Positions 42,876 through 54,935 of a stretch of 64,000 nt of DNA are shown here, one piece after another. A model generated the notes under the pieces. The model was not told the DNA's origin. It did no database searches and saw only the letters and a program-made list of their open reading frames with translations. The translations under genes and the position numbers were made by a program. The stretch's first letter is position 1, and every line of letters starts with the position of its first letter. The DNA lies in contig NC_060065.1 of NCBI RefSeq assembly GCF_020283565.1, positions 39,978,409 to 40,042,408 on the forward strand, in the 5' to 3' direction. Source of the DNA: Trifolium pratense (Eukaryota; Streptophyta; Magnoliopsida; Fabales; Fabaceae).

Positions 42876-44015
42876 CTAAGGGTGTTGTTTCTGTTGTTGA
42901 TGCCTAACACTGTGTTGGTGTTGTTGTTGTTGATGCTGATGATGATGATAATTCTTGCTATTACCACCCCCACCAATTGTAGTAGATTCTCTTTTCTGCG
43001 GCGAAGAAAATAGCTGACCGAACCCAAAAACCGAACCGGATTTCGAACCGCCACGTAAAGAACAAACCGGGACATTAAGAACCGGTGTAACCCGAACATT
43101 AGCCGAATAAGACCGTTCCATTCCACGGTGCTTAAAGCGGGGCCCACCAGTGAAACTACCTGGACTACTCGAACTTCGTTCTAAGCTCTGAAAAACTATC
43201 TTCCCTGATGAGTTCAATCTAGGGCTATCCACTGAAACTCCTCTGCACCCTTGCGTATTAGATGATGACTCCATCCGGATCGGACTCCTCCCGACCCGGT
43301 TTGTGTTACTGTTAATATTATGCTGATCCGTTTTGTTTCCATCAAATGAACCCGAACCTGAACCCGAACCAGCTTTTGGTTTCACTAACCGGATCCTTGG
43401 ATTCTGATTCGGATTCGGGTTTGGATTCCGGTGAATCGAAATCGGGTTAGGTTTCTCTGAATCAAGAGAAAGACGTGGGAGATCGTCGTGGTCGTGACTC
43501 GAAGAAGATGAAGAAAGCGAGAGACGAGAAGAGATCGAGAGTGATTCATTGTCTAAGTCTTTCAACAAAGGAAGATTCAGAGAACCGTTATCCAAATTCG
43601 ACGTCGTTTTGCTATGACGGTTAAGTAGTTGCTTAAACGATTTGTTAGAGGATGAAGAAGAAGACATTGTCGTTGTTTTTGTTGTTGTGGTAGAGTTATT
43701 GTAAAGTTTTTTGAAACCTAAGAGATCTTTCCAGCGACTAGAGCAACGAGGTGCTTTAGGAGAGAAGAGAATAGGATCAGAGGTAGTTGTTATGGAGGTG
43801 TTGATTTTTGTAGGAGAAGTGGTGGCGGAGGAGGTAGTTGGTTTGAAGTGGAGAGGAACGAGTTTACCGTCGGAGAAGAGTTGATCGGCGGGGAGCATAG
43901 TAACGGGATCTTGAAGACGGAACTCGAAATCAGGTTCAGGTTCCCATGGGAAGAAAGTATCAGCAGGTGAAATTGAAGAAGTAATTCCTATGTTGTTGAC
44001 ACATGCTGAAGCCAT
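42876..44015 (-). CDS. DUF1645 family protein, 379 aa, single exon
   Basis: The frame runs uninterrupted from ATG at 44015 to TAG at 42878-42876. Residues ~22-55 carry the family's N-terminal block (FPWEPEPDFEFRL, then MLPADQLFSDGKLVPLHFK). Residues ~88-105 have APRCSSRWKDLLGFKKLY. A long Ser-rich, low-complexity middle follows (poly-Ser runs, an NPNPNPNQNP repeat). The conserved C-terminal block is RSYSANVRVTPVLNVPVC, then GSKSGSVFGFGQLFSS. The end is His/Gln-rich. The family is plant-specific and poorly characterised; some members have been linked to grain size or stress tolerance, and no biochemical activity is established. The protein is probably largely disordered. The start is supported by the conserved block lying ~20 residues from it, and the 5' flank has GTGTGG followed by a T/A-rich leader. 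Confidence 0.88.
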   Translation of the reverse strand: MASACVNNIGITSSISPADTFFPWEPEPDFEFRLQDPVTMLPADQLFSDGKLVPLHFKPTTSSATTSPTKINTSITTTSDPILFSPKAPRCSSRWKDLLGFKKLYNNSTTTTKTTTMSSSSSSNKSFKQLLNRHSKTTSNLDNGSLNLPLLKDLDNESLSISSRLSLSSSSSSHDHDDLPRLSLDSEKPNPISIHRNPNPNPNQNPRIRLVKPKAGSGSGSGSFDGNKTDQHNINSNTNRVGRSPIRMESSSNTQGCRGVSVDSPRLNSSGKIVFQSLERSSSSPGSFTGGPRFKHRGMERSYSANVRVTPVLNVPVCSLRGGSKSGSVFGFGQLFSSPQKRESTTIGGGGNSKNYHHHQHQQQQHQHSVRHQQQKQHP

Positions 44016-44197
44016 TGGTGTGGATCATGCACTGAGTTTATTATTATTTATATTTATTTATATATGTACTGCTATGTGGTTGTTGTGTTGTGTTGCGTTG
44101 TGTTGGTGGTTGGGGGTTGAGGCTGAGTGAGTGAGTGAGTACGTTGGGAAATAGAAATATAGAATAGAGTAGATTGAGGGTGGGAGAAGGAGGCACA

Positions 44198-44203
44198 TAT
44201 ATA
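44198..44203 (-). promoter_or_regulatory. Possible TATA box of the DUF1645 gene
   Basis: A TATATA stretch lies about 183 nt upstream of the ATG, with a GAGTGAGTGAGTGAG tract between them. An alternative AT-rich TATATAAATA is at about 44053-44066, too close to the ATG for a normal leader. Confidence 0.4.
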
Positions 44204-44736
44204 ACAGTTTTTGCAGCTACATCGTTTCACTAGACTCTAGGGCCACCAAGCTCCCTTTTTCTTACAACCCTATTCTCTCTCTACTTCTTTTTTTTTTTTT
44301 CTTTTTCTCTGCTAGTATTTTTTGGTCAAAGAGAGAATTTTATTTTGGTCATCATAATTTACAAAAATGATAAAAGTCTTGCAAAATTTAAGTACTGTCT
44401 GCTTGCTCAAAAGTATGAAAAATGTTCAATCGGAACAAGAAAATTATCTTGTGTATTTGACAGGTTTTTTTTTAAGAAAATTATCTTGTATATTTAGAGT
44501 TTAATTTGTAATGTACGGTCGGTGTAATTTTTTTTTACACGAGTATCAAATGATGTGTTACCACATCATTTAATTAATGTGACACATTGTGTGTTTTTAC
44601 ATATTATACATGATGTATTGCTATATTATTGGACGCATCTATAAAATAACTTTACACTACAACGTATATAAATTAAATTCGTATACTTATACATATGATA
44701 AACAAATAAAATTAAGTAGTTAGTAAAAAGAAACTA

Positions 44737-44996
44737 CTTTCTCCGTCCCAAAATATATGGACTAATTGACAACTGCACGCACATCAATACTTAATTTTGA
44801 TTACAAATATTTTTAATTGTGTATTAATAAAAATTATAGAAATATGATATTTTGAAAATACTCGTCGAAACAAATTAAACAAAATCTTATATGATAATAT
44901 TTACATTTATATATTTTTTAGAAAAATACGGTTAAAACAAGACATATAAATAGTGCATTTAGTCAAATGAGGTCTTATAAAATGGGACGGAGGAAG
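44737..44996. mobile_element. CTCCGTCCC-type MITE, 260 bp
   Basis: The left end CTTTCTCCGTCCCAAAATAT and the right end, on the minus strand, CTTCCTCCGTCCCATTTTAT are inverted, with TA on both sides (44735-44736, 44997-44998). Confidence 0.88.
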
Positions 44997-44999
44997 TAA

Positions 45000-45640
45000 T
45001 AAAATTAAGTAGTTAGCGTAACCAAAAATAAACAAATTAAATAGTTAGTCATTAATGAATTTTATATAATTGAATTAAGTAGTTAGTAATTAATGAATTT
45101 TATTAAAGTGAAATTAACTTATAGTAGTACTTTATTTGAGTTAAGATATGAATGCTTCTTTAAAAATTGTTTTTATCTTTTTTTTTACGGAAAGAATGCT
45201 CATTTATTGGATCATGTTAACAAGGTCTTGAGGGAACAAGATAAAATTTTCCGATATAAAAATTTTGTATTTAAAAATGCACAATTTTTTTTTTTGAAAT
45301 ATTATAGTATTTGTTTCCTTAACCTGTGTCCTTATAATGAAATTGATAATATCAAATAAACACAAATTTTAGTTGCTCGTATTGTAAATACTTTCATAAA
45401 TGTGGGTAAGGTTGATAAAATCCAATAAATAAACACATATTTTTAGTAATATTAGATTGAGTTTTATAACTTATACTTTGATTATATTTCTTTAAAATTT
45501 TACTTATTTTAGATTTATAAGAAAAAATAGTTGTTAGACTACGATCTTGCCTAGTAAACAAAGGGCTATAGAAACTAAACAAAACAAAACACAAATTTTA
45601 TGAGAAAACATGATTATATGAATAAAGAAAAATAACTAAT
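45000..45640. other. AT-rich spacer
   Basis: No supported gene. The repeated phrase AATTAAGTAGTTAG (near 44710, 45003 and 45073) may reflect small duplications around the MITE. Confidence 0.4.
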
Positions 45641-45644
45641 TTGT

Positions 45645-45755
45645 AGGTAAGATCACGGTTTGATACCCCACAATTGCAATTGGGAGGAGACTGGACCACT
45701 TGATGTCAGAACTGACCCCCGAACCAGATTAAACTGATTGTGAAAGGCAAAAAAA
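45645..45755 (+). mobile_element. SINE, GGTTTGATACC...CACTTGATGTCAGAACTGACC type
   Basis: A box B-like GATCACGGTTTGATACCCC is followed by ACAATTGCAATTGGGAGGAG, CACTTGATGTCAGAACTGACCCCCGAACC and an A-tail (AAAAAAAAAC). A second copy at 53940-54055 shares this order. Confidence 0.7.
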
Positions 45756-46454
45756 AAACTAATTTGTACCATTTTAATTGGATTTAGATCTCATGTAGTT
45801 GCTTTTGTCAAAAAAAAAAAATTACAAATGGTACAAATTAGTTTTTTTTTGTATTGGATATGATACGGATTGTTCAATCACATAGTCTAGGTAGACATAT
45901 CGAACTATTGATATGAATAGAATACTGAAACAGGACACTAGTCCTTACTATTTAAGAGTTAATTCGTCGTGATAATAAGAATGAATTGTGATGTATAATC
46001 CAAAGTTACCAAACAATGATAAGGAATGGATTCGAAACAACTTAATCGTCTTCTCCTCTTATTTTTAAACAACTATTACTTTCTCGCTATTTTTTTTATG
46101 TTTGTTATTACTAAATCACTTTGAACCCCGCCACCCTAAATTTTTGCTTTGATCATAAATCTATTTTAATCAAATTATTGAAATAAAAATTCATGCGCAG
46201 ATGAACTTATTATAAATATTACTACTTGGCAACAAATTTAGTACACTTGCTAAAAGACATGAAGTTTTTGGCGCCGTTGTTGAGAATTGTTGAATTCTTT
46301 TAACAAGAGAATTAGAATTTATTAGGGATTTATTTTTGATTAATTATAAATAAACAAAAAATAATGCTCCTTATGTCTTTTTTACGGTGCTTTACTAATA
46401 ACCAGTTTCTCTGAGTTATTTAGCAATGACAGTAAAACACATTGATAATAGCCT

Positions 46455-46975
46455 CTTTTTTTTAACAGCAAATATATTATTAATCAGGTCTCTGTACATG
46501 ATGAACAGAGATCGGTAAAAAAGTAACTACATAACAGGGCGCCGTATATATGTGGAACGCCAAAAAAAAACACCAAAACAAACACCACCTAAAGAGGTCC
46601 ACCTCCTAATCCCAAAATCAGAAAAGCACCCCCTCAGATTTCAGGCCACCAAAGACACCAACCCAGCCCCAAATTTGCCACTAGATCGACACTAACTTCC
46701 GATCTCGAATCAAAAGTGATCGGCCCATCAGAATCCAAAAAACAGCTCATTCGGGCTAAAAGTTGGTGAGACAACGGTAGAATGAGAACCTAGGCAAACA
46801 AGTCCCAGGTCGATGACACCCTACATTTCAGACAACGACAGAGCCAACACTCACGCGACAGAAACCGGCAGACAAGTCTCAGCTCGCAGACCACCTCAAA
46901 ACAATGAACACCGACACGAAATAGGTCAACCAAAAACACAAGAAACCAGCAAATCTCAACAGATTTGGACACCAA
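46455..46975 (-). mobile_element. LINE-like 3' end, minus orientation
   Basis: Read on the minus strand, the block GGCGCCCTGTTATGTAGTTAC is followed by CTCTGTTCATCATGTACAGAG, an ATTAATAATATATTTGCTG stretch and an A-run (complement of the T8 at about 46456-46463). That layout resembles plant L1 3' ends. The GC-richer upstream part (46560-46975) has a 107-codon plus-strand frame with no family match. Probably a 5'-truncated insertion; the duplication is not resolved. Confidence 0.5.
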
Positions 46976-47136
46976 GAGAGATAAATACCATTCTATATCA
47001 ACATCTTTTGCTATCCTGGAAGATAAAATCTTTTGATCATGAAATTGCAAGAGTGAAGGTGATATGTGAATTACAATACCAAATCATTAAATCATTGCTG
47101 TTAAAATTATGTTGTTGGAATGTTTTTTTACAATGA

Positions 47137-49470
47137 AAGCAACAAATTATGTGAATAATTCAATTTTTTATCGGTAATAATAAAATAAAATTGTTTGACA
47201 GACTGACCCGCCAACTCGCCGAGAGATAGAAAGGGGTAATATTTTAAACTCAGACATATAAGGTGGTCTGCCGCACCTTAGGCAATTTTTGGCGGAGTAA
47301 AAGCGGGGAGGTTCGGTCTTCTTTGCCATTTCATAAAACCATTATAACAAATGGCTAGTTTACAGTGTACTTTAATTGATGTTAAAAAAATTGATTTGTT
47401 ATTCAAGATACAACTCTCAGAGGCAAGGAGCGCCGCTAGGGTTCCTAAGTCTTCTTCTTTCATAATAGTGGGGATTATTTAGTGGAGGTTCTACTAAACC
47501 TCCACAAATTGAAAGAAAAATTGGCATTCATTAATGAGGTTTTAAAATTTCTCGTTAAACTCAAAGGGTTCTAAAAGTCGTGCAAAGCTTCACTTGGTTG
47601 CTCCTAATATGCTTTTTCGATGGTGGCAACGGTGCACCACCACACACCTCTCCTACTGAGATAGTTGATTAGTGCCAAATTTACGTTAGTTTACCGATAT
47701 ATATATGTAAGGAACTCATTAACATATATTGCAAGTAATATAAGGAAAACCTTCCAAATTTTTGTAAATATCAAATGTTTTGTATTTCTAGTACTAATCA
47801 AGCTACTTTCACCTATTTCCCTTCACTTATGTTGGTTTTGAAGCTTGAGGATAATGAATTAAGAAAAGATTAAGAATTACGAATTCAAGTAAAAAAAAAA
47901 CATAAATCATAGTCTTAGAAAATGTCAAATTTCCAATTTAGCCAATTCACTAAGCGGACTCAAAACGAGTGAAAAAAGAATGTCCTAGAGAGATTTTGCA
48001 AGAGCAAGATCGATAAGTGATAGCATCAATTCGCCTAAAGATTTTAGGCAGCTTTAGTGAGCTAGCATTTTCCTTCCTCATATGATGAAATAAATGTCCA
48101 TTCACTAACCAAAAATGCACTTTGATTTGATTGGTAACAAGTGGTTACCAAATGTGGTGACTTTATTCTAAATCGAGTGGGTTTAAGATAATTCGATATA
48201 AAATCTAAAACTACTTGTGAGTAAGTTGTCCTTATTGATGGCTAACAAATTAAAGGCGATAACATTCATTCATGTCTAAAATGGTGGATCTGGATTACTT
48301 CTGAGTACGTAACTAACGACAATCCCTTGTCTCATGAAATACCCAAACAGAACAAGGGTATCCCAGAGGGACGGACATTTGTACCCTTGTGCACTATCGT
48401 GTATTTTAGATGAAATTATGTATCCATTCCATGTTATGCGTTGCTAAAACTTGAATTGACTATGATTTATGTTTTTTTTAAGGAGACTATGATTTATGTA
48501 ATTATAATAAACACACATGCATGCCTAATTTTTTTCATACTTGTTATTGGAGATACCATTACACCTTTGGGTTGAACGCCACAAACTAATTTTTTTAAAC
48601 CAAATGTATCATATGCGCGCAACTGCAGAGACTAATCATCTCGAGGTGATTGAGATCTATTTAAGAGATTGACTTCTCATAACAAATGTTTTTTCATACG
48701 CACCGGCCGGAGATCGAACATAATATCAAATGGTTAAAGAATTCAATTATCTATCACATCTGTCGCACTATATTGATAATGTCACAAAGCAATTTAGTAG
48801 ACGAGGATGTGAAGAAGCACCGAGCACATGAGTATATGTAGTTGGAGGATTTGCAATTTTTGCCCTTTTTGGTAACTATCACAAATATTTATTCTGCAAT
48901 TTTTTTTTATATTTATCAATACATTATTATACTTGTATTTTTCTTATATGAGCTAATAAAAATAGAGTAGAATTGAGTGAAAAATAAAAAAATGTTAATT
49001 GTCGTTAAAATTGAGGAAAATTCAAATAAGGATAAAGTTTTGTATGGTTAGTGAAACAAAAGGACAATTAAGACCATTAAATTAGAAAACTGATTAAAAA
49101 TATTTAGAATAATTTAATAAATTTGATAGTAATTATATATATTTTTTTATAGTAATTAACTATATATATATTCTCATTTGTCAAAAAAAAACATATATAA
49201 TGTCTGACGCTGGCCATGGTTTAGATTGATTTGAGTTTTACTAACTATATAGCTGATTTATTTGGAATTATTTTCTTTGTTCGTTTCTATTTAGTTACAA
49301 TACTTTTTTGGATAAAATAATTTACATGAATTTTAAACCATTTTTGTTTTGTGATCTTGTGAAACTACAAACCGACCATAATTCAGTACTGATTATTGGA
49401 ATGTACATTTACAAACTACCATAAGATATATTATAATGCAGTGTCTCATGGCAAAACACCCGTATAATGA
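47137..49470. other. Gene-poor spacer
   Basis: No supported gene. At about 48600-48780 a minus-strand GTTCGATCTCCGGCCGG stretch looks like another degraded tRNA-derived repeat. Confidence 0.4.
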
Positions 49471-49498
49471 GGCGACTTCTATCATGAACAAGTTGATC

Positions 49499-49715
49499 AA
49501 GTGATGCATGATGTACCACTTATTAATAATCCTACGACGAATACGAATTTTATAAAATTCACCGTTGGATTGAAATTTTATATCATATAAATTATTCGCA
49601 TAAATTTTTTAAAAAATTGAAAATCATTTGATGTGTTATTGAGACCCACCAAAATTAACGGTATTCAATAAAAATTCATAAACTGTTAATCTTGATGAGT
49701 CTCAATCTTAATGGC
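49499..49715. mobile_element. Dispersed repeat family X, copy 1
   Basis: It contains ACGAATACGAATTTTATAAA, ATTCACCGTTGGATTGAAA, TTGAAAATCATTTGATGTG and TTATTGAGACCCACC. Related copies are at 52095-52290 and 56940-57185. Confidence 0.7.
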
Positions 49716-49734
49716 AAAGCCGTGGATAATTATT

Positions 49735-51115
49735 CACGACAAAATTTTGGATAATAACGTGGGATAGGCCGTGTGTAACCTTACCCACCACATTTTCTTG
49801 GGTAATGAGTTACCAACAAGGCTAAATGCCATGACCCATGCCGTGGGTAAATCTCCTTTACTTATGGTGAAGCCGTGGATAATGGCAAAAATGGCTCTGG
49901 ATATAAACTGATTTTCTTCTACCTCCATTCCCCCCCCCCCCCAAAACATGTTAATATATAGCACCAATTCCAGATGAACTTTCAGCCGACATATATTTGT
50001 TGGAAAAGAAAAAAATCAAAATGAATACATCCAATACTAGTGTTGGAGCATAACATATGATCATGTTTAAGATATTTAGATATATACACGGGAATAAATT
50101 TAAAAAAAAATGATACAAAATTGAAACCGACAAAAGAAACAGTGATAATGCAAAATATTGATGTTTTTCTTAATGAACTTTTACAAGACATTATTCCGAC
50201 AAGGACAACAATTATGCCAAATGGACAGCTTAAAGTCTCTTTGGAGTTTTTGTCTAATAATGTAATCCATTTGAAGAATGAAACCATCTCATGTTTAATT
50301 TCCGCATGAGAAAATAAAATATGACATACTATACTACCATTCAAAAGTAGGAAGAAAGAAAAAACAAGTGAAAAATTTAGATGAAATCAATTTGAAGAAT
50401 AAATATTTATATTCTACTTCTATGTAGTAATTTTAAGGCCAACATTTCTTTTTTTGAAAACTTAAGGACAGCATTTCTGTTAAGTAATTAAGGACATTTT
50501 TTATTTATAATTACTTGTCTATTTAATTCGTTGTAGTCCATGTGATTTGCTTTACTTTATTATATATAAGTTGATCATATAATAAAAAAAAAATTCTTTA
50601 TTAAATTTCTTATAACATATGCTTTTAGAATACATGTTACTTATATTTTTTAAAAAAAAAATTGTATGGACATGTTTAACTTTAAGTAGATGTGTTAGCT
50701 TTTTTGTTTTGTTTCGAACACATGATGTGTTAGCTTTGTGATTAGGGAATGATTCTACACAATCCCAATCTTTGTTAGGGCCAAATTAGAGCTTAAGAAG
50801 TTGGCCCCGAGACAGCATGAATGTGAATCATAATTATGCTTATGGATGAGTGAGAGGACTTAGGACCTATAGATTCAAAGAGGCAACCATTTGGACTACA
50901 ACATTCTCTATCACGTCTAGTCGAGTGTATTACAAAACTTAACTCCCAAGATGTGGCCTTTATTGACTAGTCAAATCTATTTCATTCAAGTAGAAAAGAT
51001 GGTTTATTGTTTTTCTTTAAAACACATCATAATTCAAAGTAGCTGGTGTTTCCTCTTATCCACTTATCATTCAATCATATGTTTTTCTTTTACTTTTTAT
51101 ATCTCCTTTATTTTT
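49735..51115. other. Spacer with a GTGGGTAA-type repeat scrap
   Basis: 49735-49895 repeats phrases such as GCCGTGGGTAAATCTCC/GCCGTGGATAATGGC and CGTGGGATAGGCCGTG, probably an internal piece of a DNA transposon I cannot name. A C12 run is at about 49931-49942. Overlapping minus frames at 49951-50344 and a plus frame at 50121-50309 show no family match. Confidence 0.45.
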
Positions 51116-51121
51116 TTAAGG

Positions 51122-51292
51122 TCATGTTAACCAGTGTCCTCGGACACTAGTTAAAGATACCAAAAGAAGTAATTTTTTTATTGAAAAAAATATTTTTTAT
51201 ACTTATAAAAAGTAGATTACACAATTTCCAATATATTCATACTTTATTTAGCTTCTTAACTAGTGCCCCATGAGCACTAATTAGCATTTTCC
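51122..51292. mobile_element. MITE with CACTAGTTAA termini
   Basis: Left GTTAACCAGTGTCCTCGGAC/ACTAGTTAA and right TTAACTAGTGCCCCATGAGC/ACTAATTAGC are inverted. A partial relative lies at about 26440-26490. Confidence 0.7.
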
Positions 51293-51479
51293 ATTTTTTA
51301 TAGGGTTTAGTCGGATTGGGGAGATCTTATTAATATTAAAAAATAGAGTGATACATACACGAGGTTCATTTAAACACTCACTTCTTAACATTGTTGTATT
51401 TTTAGAATGAGGCCTATTATTTATTTCAACACCTGGATAAAAATTGACACTGTATCAAATATATGCGGAAGTATGCGGA

Positions 51480-51850
51480 AGAGATTAGGTTTAGTCTACT
51501 TATGAGAGATTTAGGTAGAATATGAATTCATATGTTCGATCCTCGTTAGTTCCATTATAAATGGTGGGTGACCTAACAAATAGTGGCCCAACTTCATCAT
51601 ACTCTATTCTAATATGGTATCATAGTCTCCTCAACGATTTGTTCAGTCACCTGTTATCAGGTTTGTGCTATTGGGTCACCCATCATTTATATCCACGCAC
51701 CAAACCCAATAGTGTTGGACGTGAGGGGGTGTGTTAAGAAGTTTTACATCAATTGCGAGATGATCTGAATGTGTGTTTACAAGTGAAGACAATCATGATT
51801 TTATAAGCCAGTTTTATAGGATTTAGTTAGAATCAACTTCCAATTTTAGA
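51480..51850 (+). mobile_element. TRIM (terminal-repeat retrotransposon in miniature) remnant
   Basis: A primer-binding-site-like TGGTATCATAGTC (51615-51627), close to the initiator tRNA-Met site, follows a decayed left LTR. A polypurine-like GTGAGGGGGTG (51721-51731) is immediately followed by TGTTAAGAAGTTTTACATC at 51732, a typical TRIM LTR start. The TTGGACGTGAGGGGGTGTGTTAAGA order is a hallmark of legume TRIMs. No coding capacity. Confidence 0.65.
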
Positions 51851-52065
51851 GTATTGGTCTCACTTATATATCATTTTTAATATATTTTTGCAATGTTTGT
51901 TTTTAACACCATGAAGAAAAATACTTACACGGTCCAAGCATTTAGATCCACCATTTAACGCCATTCATATAAAAATGCATATTATTAAACTATGTAAAAA
52001 ATTATTAAATTATTTTAAAAATATATATTATTTAATTATTTTTTTATTTACTTTTTATTAAACGT

Positions 52066-52085
52066 GTATATATATATATATATAG
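52066..52085. repeat. (TA)n microsatellite
   Basis: A tract of TA repeats just left of family X copy 2. Confidence 0.85.
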
Positions 52086-52094
52086 GGATTGATC

Positions 52095-52290
52095 AAATTA
52101 CATCGGTGTAACATTTGAGTAATGTTACACCGCTCAATAACGCTTTAACGAATACAAATTTTACAAAATTCACCGTTTGATTGAAAACTTATATCGTATA
52201 GATCATTTATGTTAAATTTTACAAAAATCTAAAATCGTTTGATATGTTATTGAGACCGATAAAAAATAATTATTTTATTGAACGTATGTG
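52095..52290. mobile_element. Dispersed repeat family X, copy 2
   Basis: ACGAATACAAATTTTACAAA, ATTCACCGTTTGATTGAAA, AAATCGTTTGATATG and TTATTGAGACCGA match copies 1 and 3. A short inverted repeat GGTGTAACAT(TTGAGTA)ATGTTACACC sits at its left side. Confidence 0.7.
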
Positions 52291-52591
52291 CATGATGAAA
52301 TATATGTGGTGACTAAATATTTGTCTCCATTCAAGACATGTTTTGAAAGGTGCAGGGACAAGGGGCTGAGGCCTCATCAGTGTTCTTTATAAAACTGAAA
52401 GCAGAACGTGTTTGACTCGCAAAAAATTGAAGACATGGCGTGATTACTATTTACCGTAATAAAGAATTTGTACATACACAACAGTGCAGAGAGACAGACA
52501 GTAAAAAACCATAATCGGAAGACATGAGCTGGGGGTGTGACAAGGAGTACATCTCATAGTGTGTTTTTTCTAATGGCCAATATAATTTGAC

Positions 52592-52648
52592 AAAATAATT
52601 TGACATTTTACCTAATTGCGACAAAATAATTTGACATTTTACCTAATT
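52592..52648 (+). repeat. 31-bp tandem duplication
   Basis: GACAAAATAATTTGACATTT...ACCTAATTGC occurs twice in direct succession. Confidence 0.85.
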
Positions 52649-52649
52649 G

Positions 52650-53446
52650 CAAGCAAAGAGCATGCCCAATGATGCGACCATCACAACGATATTTTGTGGT
52701 TCATTAGAGGCACATTACTTTGAAGTAACTCACTCATTTTTTACTTTAATGGTCCACTCTAAAGGACTATATTAGGTCCCACAACTTTACATCACATATT
52801 AATATTTTAATTGTATTGCAACTTATATAATAATTTAAATAAGCAAAGTTTGTGTTAGTAATATATATCCCACTATTATTATATTGTATATATTGTATTG
52901 TGTCGTAAAGCAATTTTCACGAACGACGCTTTATGATGGAATCGTGCGTCCATGTTGGCAAACTCCAGTCGAAGAATTGAGGAAAAACTGGATTGGCAGG
53001 TGTGACACATGGCGGACTAAGCATGAAATAACTTTCATTGGAGTTGGTCTAAGTATTATAGCCTTGTAGGTGGAATTAGAAACTAATCTTAATAAGATGG
53101 GACCGGATTGTCTCATGTGACATTACCATCCGGTTAAATCTCATCCCTTGATTTGGGTAGGAGAGAGAGAAAGAGAGGAAAAACAGAAAAAAATGGAATG
53201 AAGGGTAGGGATATATAATTTAATCTCTACAGTGATATTTCCATGGGAGAGAAACCGTTCCCTAATAAGATATATGTAAATTGAGATGAAAATCAGTTAA
53301 TTAAATGTTTTGGATTTAATTTCGATGTAAAATTGATTTACGCTATCCCACAAGGATTAGAATATACCGTCCCCCACTATATTTTTATTTTGTACTATGA
53401 ATCAATTATCTTCTACATGTAATTAGGGTTGACTCAACACGTATCC
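52650..53446. other. Spacer
   Basis: No supported gene. Two opposite 61-codon frames over 52884-53116 overlap each other and show no family match. Confidence 0.4.
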
Positions 53447-53582
53447 TCCCTCCGACCTTAATTATAAATAAAAATGCACTTTTCAGATTCATTGAATAAC
53501 TGATGTATCAGGACTGATACATCAGTTATTCAATGAATCTAAAAGGTGAATTTTTGCTTATAATTAAGATCAAGGGGAGTAG
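53447..53582. mobile_element. Near-perfect palindromic MITE, about 136 bp
   Basis: The arms TCCCTCCGACCTTAATTATAA and, on the minus strand, CTCCCCTTGATCTTAATTAT run to the centre with few mismatches. The inner 27 bp ATTCATTGAATAACTGATGTA/TCAGG pair with their complement, so a transcript would fold into one long hairpin. Confidence 0.92.
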
Positions 53583-53939
53583 TCTATAGAGGCCTGCCAC
53601 AAATCTTAAAATTAAATCTTTCAAAAATACTATATTAATAAAATACTATATTATTATTTTTTGACCTTATAAGTAAAATCATCTGCTTACATTATTATAA
53701 TCAATTTTATACTCATTTCATTTTCATTCAATAATGCGTAAAAGTACTCAAATTGAATCATTTCTTTCTCTTAATTTTACTCTCTCTATCTCTCTCCTAA
53801 CTCTCAATCTCTCTCTTAATTTTGCTCTCTCTTCTATCCCTCTCTTGATTTTTTTTATTAATTTTTAATAAAGAAAGAGTGAAATTAAGAGAAAGATGTA
53901 GAGAACGAGTGAGGGAGATGATCCAAATCCAAAAGTACT

Positions 53940-54055
53940 CATATTACCACAGTTCGATTCCCGCAACTGCGGTTGGAATGGAGTTGTAATCACTTGATGT
54001 CACAATTGACCTCCAAATTAGATTAGGCGGTCCAGTGGGCCGGATACTATGATAA
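53940..54055 (+). mobile_element. SINE, second copy of the 45645-45755 type
   Basis: CACAGTTCGATTCCCGCAACTGCGGTTGGAATGG, then CACTTGATGTCACAATTGACC and a G/C-rich GGTCCAGTGGGCCGG segment. The box B (GTTCGATTCC) is better preserved than in copy 1. Confidence 0.75.
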
Positions 54056-54269
54056 AAATAAAAAATATATTAATTAATTTGTACAACAAAACAAACAAAA
54101 GGACAACCGCACAATAAATGAAAGTACAATGTGTTTTATTAACTCTTTATTTTTTTTCCCACAAAAAAAATAGCAATATAGAAATTACTATATAGTATTA
54201 TATGGCCAAAGGCCTAGTTTGCCTTCCCCATTGGGCCGACTTTGCATGTAGAGATTTATTTTTCAAATG

Positions 54270-54935
54270 AGATAAGAGCAACTCTGATGCAAGTTGCTTA
54301 CTGCTTATGTGGAAGTATGGTTCCCGTCACTTAAGTTTCCCAGTATTGGAGCAGATTCAGCTGCGTTCTGGTTGCTTCACTGCTGTTATCAGTTGATTGC
54401 TGAAGCAACTTGTGCAAGTGCATTCCTTATCATTAAAAAAATAATATAACCTTGTTGAGATCTCAACCGAAAATCATAGAAGAGGAGGGAAACAAACTGA
54501 TCAACTAATAACAATGGTAAATCTGAAAAGAAAAAAAAAAGATAGATACTCAAAAAAACCAAAAATGGAGAAAGGGATCTACACATTCACAAAAAAATTC
54601 AGATCGAGAAACACAACTCACAAATCTAGAAAAAGGAAAAAAACTTGTTCTTTGCTGCAAATAAACTATGTTATTAGGAGAGAAGGAAACTTTGGTGGGG
54701 TCAAAAACTTTGAATATTTTCAGGGATTAGAAACATGTTTATCTCAAATCTAAATCAAGTGAAAATAATAAAAAAATATATAAATTGGTGGGGTCAAATT
54801 ATGAGTTGATTATTAGAATTGTCATTGAAGTAAAATTGGTTAAAATTACTTATGTGTTGCTTAGGTTTTATGTGACAATTTGAACCCATAAAAAGCAACT
54901 CATGTTAAGTTCCCACATTGTAGATGCTCTAAGAA
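54270..54935. mobile_element. Possible MITE with GAGCAACTC...GATGCTC termini
   Basis: The left edge GAGCAACTCTGATGCAAGTTG and the right edge CATTGTAGATGCTCT are loosely inverted, and CAACTTGTGCAAGTGCATTCC lies inside. The boundaries and family are uncertain. Confidence 0.35.

Noticed and set aside
46813..47136. 107-codon plus-strand frame as a gene
   Set aside because: Lies across and beyond a segment that reads as a LINE 3' region on the other strand and has no family match.
49951..50344. Minus-strand membrane-like frames
   Set aside because: Hydrophobic content simply reflects T-rich strand; overlapping frames and no homology.
52884..53116. Opposite-strand 61-codon frames
   Set aside because: They mirror each other and have no recognisable protein family; likely repeat sequence.
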